A DNA stretch of 64,000 nucleotides from NCBI GenBank assembly GCA_030549495.1, contig JAUIRK010000509.1, positions 494,501 through 558,500 on the forward strand, read 5' to 3'. This DNA comes from Nectonema munidae. Taxonomy: Eukaryota > Nematomorpha > Nectonematoida > Nectonematidae. Below are positions 1 through 10,093 of the stretch, piece by piece. The translations under genes and the position numbers were made by a program. Within the stretch, counting starts at the first letter, position 1, and every line of letters starts with the position of its first letter. The notes below the pieces were generated by a model, which saw nothing but the letters and a program-made list of their open reading frames with translations, was not told where the DNA came from and did not search any database.

Positions 1-267
1 TATTGATTCACCAAATTATTATTAATGTTCTCAAAAATAAGGCAAAAAAGCTTTGATTTAGACTAGAAATTAACAAGATGACTTAAATTTTTTTCATTTA
101 ATAACATAAAGGGGCTGTTAACGTTGTAAAAAAAGATATCAGGGATAATGTCTCTGTGGAGCAACTTGTCCTAAATTCGAGAAAGCAAGTCAGTTGTGCT
201 AAAACGTTCAAAAAATGAAGATAGACACCAATAAATATAAAAAAAATATACGTTTTATTTTTTTTAT

Positions 268-1632
268 AAAAAAAAGTAGGTAAAGTTGTTTGCTTTGCTT
301 CTTTAACTTTTTTTTCTTCTAATGTACGCTTTATATTCCAAAGCTTATCAAGATGATCTTTTCCAAAATCAGGATTTTGCTCCATAAAAATGATTAGAGT
401 AATAAGAGACTTATTTTTCATCCAAGAAACTAATTTTCTTTTCCTCATGAGGATCTTCACTAGAAGAATCGCTAATAGGTTCAAACTCTTTCACAATCTC
501 AATGATCTCTTCATCATTCAGTAAAGTAGTAACTTCTATATTATCCTCGACATCAACCAATTGGGAAGCAGAAATGTATTCACAAGGAGGATTTTGACAT
601 TTTTCAGGCAAAAGATCTAAATTACTTTGAAGGTCTTCTAAAGTTGCGAGTGTTGCATGAGTGTTTTGTGTATTTTGTAAGTGCTCGGATGGTAAAATGC
701 AGGTGTGAGACCAGCAATTAAATATTATAGAAGATGTCACATTGTTCCAAGCTGTCTTTATCATTTCCAAAGCAGATCTTACGGACAAGTTAAGAAGCTC
801 ATTACTTTCAAGACAAGTTATGAAATGTCTTGTCTGAAGCTTTCTATAATGTGCTTTGAAGCTTTTTATAATTCCAGCATCCATAGGTTGGATATATGTA
901 GTTGTGTTTGGAGGAAGAAAAATAATGTTAATGTTTGAAAATTCTTTTGTTTTGTGACAAGAGGCATTATCACACAGTAAAGTTATGTTTCTACCACTTA
1001 TTTTCATTTGCTTATTGAGTTTTGTCAGCGAATTTTGAAACAAGATGCCTGTCATCCAGGCTTTTGTGTTATATGAATATTCAACATAAATAGAAGGGTC
1101 AAACTTTTTTCCGAAACAACGAGGTTCACTGTTTCAGCATAAATGGTTGGTCAAACGATCTTTACATTTTTTTGTCCTTTCACTGGAGCTGTTGCTAAAG
1201 TGCTATCAGGTTGAAGTTTATAAAACAACCCCCACTCATCACAGTTATAAATAGAGTAGCTGGATCTAAATTTGCCAGTTTTTCTCGTAACTTTTGACGC
1301 CCTATCTCTACCGCATTTTTATCGGCGCTTTCACTTTCTCCATGCGCCTGACGCTTACTTATTCCATGTCTTTTTTTAAATCGATCCAACCATCCTCGAT
1401 AGTATGAAAAGTTAGTGATTTCTAAACTTTTACTGAAATCCTGAGCTTTTTCTAGTAACATCATGTCCGTTATACAAGCATTTTTTGACGTCATTCCATT
1501 ATTAAACCAAAGCATAAGAGCTTCTTCCAACTTAATATTTTTAGCTGAACGCCCTGAAGTATAGCCTGCTTCGGGGACCCACTTCTTACTATTTCTCAGA
1601 ATATCTCCAATAGTCGTGCGACCAATTATCAC
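268..1632 (-). pseudogene. Tigger/pogo (Jerky-like) transposase relic
   Basis: This is a Tc1/mariner-superfamily transposase of the pogo/Tigger group, which would cut and paste its own DNA. Reading from 1632 leftwards, a CENP-B-type helix-turn-helix region is followed by WLDRFKKRHGISKRQAHGE, typical of the second DNA-binding domain. A first catalytic Asp then lies in CDEWGLFYKL (near 1240), a second in LLCDNASCHKT (near 970) and a third in LPPNTTTYIQPMDAGIIKSF (near 880). The C-terminal tail QTTLPTFF near 270-290 matches the usual end of Jerky/Tigger proteins. The reading frame changes at least twice (near 1195-1240 and around 420-480) and a stretch between the first and second Asp is disturbed, so the copy is dead. 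I could not define its terminal repeats. The family call is firm; the exact ends are not. Confidence 0.85.
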
Positions 1633-3324
1633 ACCCCATTTGTTGGAAAAAAAAGTCTGCTATTTCAGTGTGGCTCCCTGCAGATTTTTCCTGTTTATAC
1701 AAGCATATTAAATGTTTTTTTTTCTACTGATAAATCAGTACGTGAGCGTTTTTCTTGTTTTAAAGGAGTCATTCAAAAAGTAATACTAATCTTAAACATA
1801 AAATAAAATAGAGTTTAAAAAAATTCTAAAATACCAAGAAAAACAATAAATCTTGTTTTGAAATAAAAGTTTATCGAATTTTATTTTTATAATAGTCATT
1901 AAGTTGAAACCCTATATGAAAAGAGAAAAAAATATAAAATTAATGACCTACAGTAAACTCCAGGATTATAAAACCCCTTTTCGCAAAAGACCCCATTTAA
2001 AGTACAAAGTAAAAACTAAGATTAAACTTTTTTGTCCCTCATCTAAAAAACGGTTTTTTAATGGAAGGAATTTATCAGCCTAAAATATTACCTTGTCACT
2101 ATATTTTGATCTACTCATGTGTTGAATCGACAGTCAATCAAAAAAGATGGGAGCTTAAATTACCCAAAAGTTTGCCGTATAAGACCTTTTTTCCAAACAA
2201 ATAAGTATCATTTACAGAGGGTGAGAGGTTTCATACACCAAATAAAAAAATATATATAATTATAAAAAAAACTTTATTTTTGTGAAAGGTTCAATAATAT
2301 TTTCTTTTAACTAATTGCAACACCTTGAATAATTCAATATTATTTCAAAAAATTCTGCATTTCAATTGAAATAAATGCCACTTAAGACAATTATTTGGGA
2401 AATTGATTAAAACTTCGAAACGGAATTTACAATATCGGATGATTAATAACTATGTTACGATTTTTAAACAATAATGTCGTTTGGTTAGACATGAAAATTT
2501 TAATAAGTCTACTTCTTTTTTTTCATCAAGTTTTTAAATATTTTTTACTTTATCATACTCATAAACAAAACATTTTTATTTAAAACTATTGATATATATT
2601 TTCTTTTAAGATTTTATAATTATAAAGGAAAAAATAGATATAATTTAAAGTAGAAAAATTGCTCTTTATAACTTAAAACACTTACAGGGCGCAGATAGTA
2701 AAAAATTATCAAAATTTTTTTTATAATGTCTAATAACTTCTGATCAATAATAAAAATGATTAATGAAAGAGAGAGATGTGCCAGAAAGATTGTGACAGCT
2801 AAATCATAACTCAGAAAAAGATTTGCCTTTCCTTCTGAAAAGAACATTTGCGAAGTAATATGCAATGTATGATATTTTTTGTCATCATTACCAAAAAATC
2901 ACAAGAATGTGTGCACCAATTTCCCGCAATATCGAGACAATTGTTAATATTTACTACTTTAATTATTCATTGGTTACTAAAATTTGATGACGGAGACGAA
3001 TGTTGAGACTGACGGAACTTCGAGGAATTACCGTTACCAAAAATAACATGACGGATGTTGAGGGCGCCCAAAAATAGGAGGCGGATTTCAAGGTTCGACT
3101 GTATATTATACCTAGGCAAAAGTCATTGGAGCTGCGTAATTTGTATTCAAAGTAAAAATTAGGCAAACTGATATTATTAAATGGTTCCAAATTTCAGTAA
3201 GTGAAAAATATCAATAGAGATATTGTTCAAAGAGGTATATATCAAACAAAAAGTTGAGGAAAGTTATTGGATAGACCCCAAATGTCAAGATTCATAACAG
3301 AAAGATTAACATTATAGTCTAGGT
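1633..3324. other. AT-rich sequence without a recognised gene
   Basis: No convincing coding frame or RNA gene is visible. At 1950 there is a TA followed by CAGTAAACTCCAGG, which resembles a Tigger-type terminus, but I found no partner end. The remaining frames are short and AT-driven. Confidence 0.5.
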
Positions 3325-3339
3325 CAGTGTTTCTCAACC
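3325..3339 (-). repeat. hAT terminal inverted repeat
   Basis: CAGTGTTTCTCAACC is the classic terminus of Charlie/ZBED-like hAT transposons. It lies about 150 bp beyond the C-terminal end of the transposase relic that reads leftwards, so it marks the 3' end of that element. I did not find the matching end beyond 5085. Confidence 0.75.
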
Positions 3340-3490
3340 TTTCATTACCTGCGGCCCCCTTACCAAGCAAGTCAATACCCGTGGCCCCCTAAATTTCAAA
3401 TAATAAAAATTTTAAAATTAAAAAATAAATTAAATTTTATTTTAAATTTTAAAAAATTATAAATGAAAGTAAAATTTTTTTTGAATTTAT

Positions 3491-5085
3491 TCAATGAGAA
3501 ACTTGCTGTTGAGCTTGTGTGACGAGACTTTTTATGCCTGGCTTCGTTTGGGATACAGCAAGGCGAATATCGTTGCCAGCATCAAGCCGTTTTCTGGACT
3601 TTGTTTTGATAGTGGCCAAGTCAGAAAATACACACTCGCAAAGATAAATTGTAGCAAATTGAACTAGTATTATAGATGCTTTCTTGCTGAGTAGAGGGTA
3701 GGCATCCTGAACAGATAACCAGAAAGTAGAGAGATCTTTATTGCTACTAAAAGCAAGTTTCATTGCTTTAGATGCCTTAAACTCTGCTAGCTCTTCTCCT
3801 TCGTCTTCAGTACATTCAATTTCAGTGTTGAATGTGTCCCTATGCCATGAAACATCTAATGGTGCATCGTCAAAATAAGATTTGAACTCATGAGTTAGGA
3901 TGCTGAGATGTTCAGTAATACATTCTTTGATGCCGATGGGAAGCTTGATTTGTGGTTTTCATCTCGTTGAGTCGACTAAATATATCTGCCAAGTAGGCAA
4001 ACATCATAACAAACTCTTCTTTGTCAAAATAAACATTCAGTTTATTGTCATTTTCTTGCAAAAAAGCTTTTACTTCCAAACGTAATTCAAACAATGGGGA
4101 AAGACAGTTTCACCAACGAACTTTAGTGTAGAGCAGGAGTTAGCAAGAAGTTGGAAGAGTCTGTGATTTTTAGCCTTGGAACGGATAAGGTTGATCATTT
4201 TAACCGCAACGTTCATAACTTCCAACAAAGAAGACGGGAGAGTTTTTGAGGCTAGCGCATAACGATGTAGTGAACAGTGAGAAGATGTTATATAAGGCCA
4301 TTCATTTTTGCCTAATGTAACAAACCCTCCTTTAACGCCAATCATTGTTGGAGCACCATCAGTACAAATGTACTTGAAATTCTGCCACTTAAGACCTGTA
4401 TTTTTGAAAAAAGAATCCACGATTGCTTTAACATCTGCTGCTGTCGTTGTACTTGGCATCCAACTACAAAACAAAAACTCTTCCTTCATCTTTCCATTTT
4501 TTCATATCGAACGAAAGCAATCAACTGACTATACATAGCAATGTCGGTAGACTCGTCTAATTGGAGATAGACTAGCCTGAACTCTGCTTTGCCTAATTTC
4601 AGAGCAAACTTGACGACACACATCAGCAGCCATGTCATTAATCCGCCCGCGGATTGTATCATTAGACAGGAAAACTTGCTAAATCTTTTTTTTGCCTCTG
4701 GACCAATCATTAATTCAACCATTTTTTCTGTACATGGCTTAATTAGCTCCTCTGCAATAGTGTGGGGCTTCTTGCACTTTACAATTTGGTATGCTACTTC
4801 GTAGCTGGATTGAAGAGCAGGTTTTTCTTCTGGCCGAAAGCCAAATTCAGGAATTCTAGCTTCGCGTTCATACCGGGCTCGTTTTGCATACATAGCCTCA
4901 ACACTATCGTTCTTATTTTGAGGATGCATTTTGTCGCGATGATTTAAAAGTTTACATGGACGTAGTGATGCATTTGACATCACCAGTGAGCAGTGTATAC
5001 ATTGCGCACAATTAACGCCATCTCGAATTACATTTGTAAATCCAAACTTAACGTAACTGTCATTCCATTTACGAACTTTTGACAT
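3491..5085 (-). pseudogene. hAT transposase relic, ZBED5-like
   Basis: This is a hAT-superfamily transposase of the type domesticated in vertebrates as ZBED5/ZBED8. The first ~200 codons (5085-4486) open with an ATG and carry a BED zinc finger: CAQCIHC followed by a His pair in LLNHRDKMH. Next come a conserved helical region (KKPHTIAEELIKPC) and VYLQLDESTDIA, the hAT catalytic-core Asp motif. The frame from 4489 holds ICTDGAPTMIG and SSHCSLHRYALASK, the second conserved block. The last frame (3763-3491) holds ATIYLCECVFSDLATIKTKSR, the C-terminal dimerisation region. Frame changes near 4486, 4080 and 3780-3900 make it non-functional. It is a plain transposon relic, not a host ZBED gene, because a hAT terminus sits directly downstream. 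Confidence 0.85.
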
Positions 5086-5603
5086 CTATCAAATTAAACA
5101 TCTTATAAAGATATGATATAGTCATAGTATATAGAATGTTCACTAGTTTGTTCATTTTAAATGATTTTTTCAAAAGTTTACTTTTTATTACAACATAAGT
5201 CTTACAGGTCTACTTGTGTAGTCTGAATCAAAAACACTATTCTAGTTTAAATACTGAATGAGAAAATTAGAATTTTTTTAAATTTTACGGTATATAAACC
5301 TCATTGGTCAGTCCTATTGATGAAATTAAGATTAACAACCAAAAAATTTCGCACCTCAATAATTTTGAGGATGTGCGCCCCTGGGTAGATCTTCAATTTA
5401 GTCAAGATACATATTTTTTTTTAATTATTTCTTTTGATCACACGTTCTCTTTTCAATTAGTTTTCAGATTGCTTTCTTCTCTAATACTAATCTTCAAAAG
5501 ATTTTATAATAAGTTTTGTTTTTTTAAATAAATATTTCATACTCAAGATGATTGAAGAAAGTATTATAAGCCAAAATATACAAAATAAAAAAGTATATTT
5601 TTA
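5086..5603. other. AT-rich spacer with a recurring hAT-like end motif
   Basis: No gene is seen. At 5349-5380 the phrase AATTTTGAGGATGTGCGCCC occurs, and the same phrase recurs at about 21723. It is probably the edge of a dispersed repeat related to hAT elements. Confidence 0.4.
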
Positions 5604-5908
5604 CTAGCCGGTCCCGTGGTCGTTTCTCGCTTCGCTCGAAACATAGGATTCTGGGTAGTGTGTATATTGAGTTGCTAATTCAAATTCGCTTCGCTCGAAA
5701 CGACCACGGGACCGGCTAGTTTTTATTGTTTAGGCTACGCTCGAAACATAGGATTCTGGGTAATGTGTATTTTGAGTTGCTAATAGTGTTATATGGTATG
5801 GTGATCAGTTTTTAGAATAATTGTATCTTTTCTGTGTATTTTTCTATTACACCATATAAAATACATACAAAAGATATTTCAACCAATCAGAATGCTTAAA
5901 AAATTTTT
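5604..5908 (-). mobile_element. Helitron 3' portion (non-autonomous)
   Basis: This is the reverse complement of the right two-thirds of the Helitron at 51266-51696. It begins with CTAGCCGGTCCCGTGG, the complement of a Helitron 3' end (CTAG), and a second copy of this terminus in the other orientation lies at 5700-5719. It then runs through the shared segments (GGATTCTGGGTA, AACCAATCAGAATGC) and stops near 5908, so the 5' TC end is missing. No coding capacity. Confidence 0.8.
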
Positions 5909-5989
5909 TAATTTTTTGTACTAATATAAAACGTTTTTTTTGAAATTTTTTTTACAGAACTCATTTTGACGCATCCATTAATAATTCAA

Positions 5990-7330
5990 TTGCCACTTCG
6001 GGATATTTTTTAAAATTTGGTATAAAAACAGATATTTATTTTTTTTGAAAATATTTTTGAAGACAGTATCTAGAAGTAAACCGCAAATCTGATTGAAGCT
6101 TTCAGATATTTTAAACCATAAATGCCAAACCTGAGTCCAAAAATGAAACCCGCATCTTCCATTTGGCATAAAAACGGATATTTTATTTAAATTTCAAAAA
6201 TATTTCTGTAGACATTAGACGTAAATCGAACATCAGATTGACACTTTCAGACATTTAAAACCTCTAAATGAAAAAACTAATTTCAGAAATAAAACTAGCA
6301 TTGTTGATTTGGTATAAAAACATATATTTAATGTAAAATTAGAGGGAATATTTTTGGAGATAGTTTTCAGACGTAAACCGCAAATTTGATTGACACCGAC
6401 TGTAAAACCTCTAAATGCGAAAACTGCGTCTAGAAATGATACCATCATGATCTATTTACTATAAAAACATATATTTCATTTAAAATTTGAATCAATATTT
6501 TTGGACACAAATTTTAGAACTAAAGGCAAATTTGATTGATACTTATAGGTATTTTCAAATCCTAACTGCAAAAATTGAGTCCATAAATTAAACTAGCATT
6601 GTTGATTTGGTATAAAAATATATATTTCATATAAAATTTGAGATATATTTAAACAAAATAATAAAACAGTACCTTCTCGACTCAATTTTCATAATCAGGG
6701 TGTACAAATTTCTGAAGGTGTTTGTCAAATTCCCGGTTTACGACTGAAAATTGAATCCAAGAATATTATTCAAATCTTAGATATATTTCTATACCAAATG
6801 GATCATGCTGATTTCATTTATCAACTCAGTTCTAGCAATTAGGATTTGGAAATGTGTAAAAGTGGCAATTAAATTTGCGGTTTACGTCTAAGAAGGTGTC
6901 TCGAAGACATTTATCTACATTTTAACTAAAATGTGTATTAATCAAACAGGGTGATTTTATTTCTTGATTCACTTTTTGCAGTTAGAGGGCGAAAATGTCA
7001 ACGATATTTGTGCTTGACGACTAAAAAGTATTTCTAGAATATTATTTGTATTTTCAATAAAATATATTTTTTATACTAAATAAATCTGGCTGATTTCATT
7101 ATTGGACTCAGATTTCGTAATTAGGATGTGAAAGTGTCAAGCAAATTTTTTAGTTTCGCCTGTAATTTTTTTTTCAAAAATACACCTAATACCACTTTTG
7201 GCTAAGTTTTTATCATTATTGTGAAAAAATGTGTCAAAGTGGAAATAAAAATAGTGATCTATGCCTGAAAATTATCTCTTATAAATATTTTTTTCAATTA
7301 GGGTGCAAGAATTTGTGGAATTATCAATCA
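5990..7330. repeat. ~146-bp satellite, two arrays in opposite orientation
   Basis: A landmark (G)GTATAAAAACATATATTT recurs at about 6021, 6167, 6313, 6460 and 6611, giving diverged units of 146-151 bp. Each unit also contains GACGTAAACCGCAAATTTGAT and a segment like AAAATTGAGTCCA. From about 6690 the same landmarks appear as reverse complements (ATACCAAATGGATCATG near 6791; AATTTGCGGTTTACGTCTAA near 6870) and repeat at about 6937 and 7073. The arrays are therefore arranged head to head around roughly 6650-6690. No coding frame is supported inside. Confidence 0.8.
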
Positions 7331-8439
7331 AGAGAGACTTTTGGAAAAAAACAAATTCTGAAAAACGTCAAATAGTGCTAAATAGTCAAAATATATTTTA
7401 TTCTCATATTTTTTCCAAATATTTTGAACTCTAGTTTTACATATGAAAAATATTTCAGTTTCCCACCTTTCACATTTTCCTCCACTATATTTTATTAAGA
7501 TTGTGGTTAATTTTTATATAACAATTTTCATTCATTTATTTTTTAAATTTATAAAACTTACTTTTTATTCTGTATAATGTAAAATTGTCAATTTCTACTT
7601 TATAAAAAGGACGACATGATAAAAGACTGACAAAAATATAATGAAACTTTAATAGAAGACTTCAACAATAACTCCGACTAAAAACTAACTAACTGGTTAT
7701 ATAAGGGATTGAAAAACAAACCAAGCAAGAGAATACCAACATTAAGTTGAATCAGAAAGGCCTTTTTGCTGAGAAGGAGACGATAAAATAACGTACAAAA
7801 TTAGTAACAAATTGGTATATGGCAGGTGAATAAATCATTGAGAAACGCGAATGTTATGCCCAATTAAATATAATTTTTCTAAATTTTCTAAAGTATAATA
7901 TCGCAATATATCTATAGCTTTATATTTATCAGAAGAATTTTTCAATTGGTGATTCTTTATTCAAATTTGCATTTCTTTACCTCATTTTATAAAATAGGAA
8001 TTCATCCAATCCAATTAATGTATAATAATTTTATGTTTCGAGACTTTTTATCGTATAATGGAAACAATCTGGATTTCAGGTCCCCCCTACAAAAGTAGGT
8101 ATTATCTGCTTGAAAGCAGGGGTATCATGTGAGCCAGAATACTCACACTCTTTGTCGCCTGATTTTTTGAGGTGAAGCCAGGTCGGTCAGAAGTCGCTAT
8201 TGCTTGTGTTCTAGCAAGATTGCACATTTGTTCACTCACACCTCGTTTCCAACAGTCTTTGTAACATTGGTGGTCTTGTCCGTGTGGCGAGCACGTCACC
8301 CTCGAAGTCTTTAGTTTGCGTCCACCCTCCAATAAACCCAGGCATGTTCAGTCAGCACAGCCGTCTTTGTCGTTGCATGCTAGGCAGGCAACTCAGACAC
8401 CCTGCCCCATATGTTATGGCTGGTTGTATAAATTTTTGC
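7331..8439. other. No confident gene; right part probably LINE-derived
   Basis: The stretch to about 8090 is AT-rich with nothing recognisable. From 8100 to 8430 base composition rises. On the minus strand a 76-codon frame (8332-8102) lies next to sequence reading like RTITYGAGCLSCLP, which resembles the tail of RTE-like LINE polyproteins, so it may be the 3' end of the LINE fragment to its right. Confidence 0.35.
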
Positions 8440-8985
8440 CTTTAACTTTATTAAAAATATTTTGTCGTACATGATTGCCTTAACTTCTTTCCACTTCATC
8501 AAGCTACCATTTATTCTTTCTTGTACCTCTTTTTCCTACTCACTTGATTCAATTCTTTGGCATGACGATCCATGATTTTTAGTTTTTCTTCTTTACCTCT
8601 GCTACATACGATCGTTTCTGTTTTCACAGAATTCATTTTTAACCCTACTTTTTCGAAACATGTTTGCCATAAAATATTCTGTTTTGCAGTTCTATTTTAC
8701 TCTCAACCAGAATTACCAAGTCACCTTCAAAAAGTAATTCGCATAGTTCTTCCGCTCTACGTTCTTCAGATATGACATCAATGAGAATTCTAAACAAATG
8801 TGGGCTCAAAGCGGTACCCTGATGCAGACCAACTTTAACCCCAAATGTTCTGGAGAGACAATTTGTCTTTCTGACTATTTTTTCTGGAACCTTCTCTTTT
8901 CTCAAGCAAGCGTAGACTAGTTCTCTGGGAATAGGATAATAGGCCTTTTCAGTATCTTTAAAACCACAATAGACTGACAATTTAT
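8440..8985 (-). pseudogene. LINE reverse transcriptase fragment (RTE-like)
   Basis: On the minus strand, frame 8980-8645 reads FKDTEKAYYPIPRELVYACL followed by VKVGLHQGTALSPHLFRILI. These are the motif A region (normally DLEKAYDRVPRE) and motif B region (VGLHQGSALSPLLF) of RTE-like or related LINE reverse transcriptases. The motif C position reads EGDLVILVES instead of the usual YADDLVLIAES, so the catalytic Asp pair is altered. In another frame the next segment reads RGKEEKLKIMDRHAKELNQ, which belongs downstream in the same family. It is 5'-truncated and frame-disrupted. It should not be read as a host gene. Confidence 0.75.
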
Positions 8986-9121
8986 TTCAAACTTCTTTTC
9001 TATGAGTTGACTAGTTGACTCCCGATATCGTTACCAGGTATCACTTTACAATATTTTAAGTTCTTTCTACTGTATATATAACATATAAAATAATTTGATC
9101 ATGTTTTAGTTCCTTTTAATG

Positions 9122-9673
9122 TTATATTTTCATTTTTTTTTCGTATTTTGAAACCCAACCCCTTTCCACTCTCTTTATCCATGCTGTCTTTTTAAAAAAA
9201 TTAGAAATTTTCTTTTTTAAACTCGACAATTTCACTTTCGAAATGTCTTTAAATGTTTTGTCAAGTGTTCTATTCAAATCTTGCCTCCCAATCTCATTTA
9301 TGCGATCTATTTTCCCCATATTAACTATGCCTTCATGCTCCTCTTTCTCCTCCATCACTAGCATCTCTTCGTATGATATTAAGGCCATTTCGACATCTTC
9401 ATTTTCTTCTTCTCTTCCATACATTTCAGAAGTAAATGCAGGTTTGCTGAGCTCTATTTTTGTTAATTCCTCATTTACGTCATTCTTTTTTACCGATACC
9501 AACTTCTCTACTATATTTTTATTGCTTTCATAGCTAAGCTCTGTTGTACTCTCAACATCATATGAATTTATGTTAAATTTGGTTTTTAATTTTTTGTACA
9601 TAACTTTACATATGTATGTCAACATTTTCAACAGCAACAATATCTTAAAAATTCTTTCCAATTTTTTGGCCAT
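9122..9673 (-). CDS. Hypothetical protein, 183 codons, unrecognised
   Basis: An ATG-initiated frame of 183 codons is unusually long for chance in such AT-rich DNA. The N-terminus (residues 1-30) is basic then hydrophobic (ERIFKILLLLKMLTYICKVM), compatible with a signal anchor or one membrane segment. The middle is acidic (REEENEDVEMALISYEEMLVMEEKEEHEG, about residues 87-115) and the C-terminus is strongly basic (KLSSLKKKISNFFKKTAWIKR), the charge pattern of a small membrane-anchored or nucleic-acid-associated protein. I recognise no family. It sits between a LINE scrap and Helitron fragments, so it could belong to a mobile element. No promoter or splice context was resolved; treat it as a candidate only. 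Confidence 0.35.
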   Translation of the reverse strand: MAKKLERIFKILLLLKMLTYICKVMYKKLKTKFNINSYDVESTTELSYESNKNIVEKLVSVKKNDVNEELTKIELSKPAFTSEMYGREEENEDVEMALISYEEMLVMEEKEEHEGIVNMGKIDRINEIGRQDLNRTLDKTFKDISKVKLSSLKKKISNFFKKTAWIKRVERGWVSKYEKKMKI

Positions 9674-9726
9674 TTTTAAAAGTAAAATAAAAGAAATGAA
9701 TGTATTTTATAAGAATAAGGGTTAAT

Positions 9727-9831
9727 AAGCTAAACTAACGCCAGTCTGTGTGTCGCTGGAAGCATTTTCATTGATTGAATTTATTTATTGACATATAGTT
9801 GACAAATCAAAGGAGAAAATGAGACTATATC
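9727..9831 (+). repeat. Helitron 5' end fragment
   Basis: AATAAGCTAAACTAACGCC and GTGTGTCGCTGGAAGCATTT match the 5' region of the Helitron at 51266 (AATAAGCTAGCGTGTG, GTCGCTGGAAGCATTC). The fragment stops just before a second, longer Helitron copy starting at 9832. Confidence 0.6.
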
Positions 9832-9901
9832 TCTATATAATAATAAGCAAGTGTGTCTGTCTGTGTATCAGTAGCTGCAAGCATTTTGATTAGTTGAAAT
9901 T

Positions 9902-9904
<3 letters not shown>

Positions 9905-9970
<66 letters not shown>
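9905..9970. repeat. Pure G tract of 66 bases
   Basis: Sixty-six consecutive G residues interrupt the Helitron copy. In the related copy at 51323 the same site reads GAAATTATTTATATATATG with no G run, so the tract is an addition at this position. Confidence 0.95.
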
Positions 9971-9972
<2 letters not shown>

Positions 9973-10093
9973 TATATATATGCTTTGTGTGTATTTTTAT
10001 ATGGTCTGATGAGTTGAAATTATTTATACGTTTTCTGTGTATTTTTACATGGTGTGATGAGTTGGTTTAATCGTGTTATGGCGTGGTGATGAG

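Noticed and set aside
1948-2230. Small Tigger-type MITE starting at CAGTAAACTCCAGG
   Set aside because: Only one terminus is visible; no inverted partner was found within a few hundred bases.
3491-5085. Host ZBED-family gene
   Set aside because: Frame breaks and a hAT terminus just downstream show it is a transposon relic.
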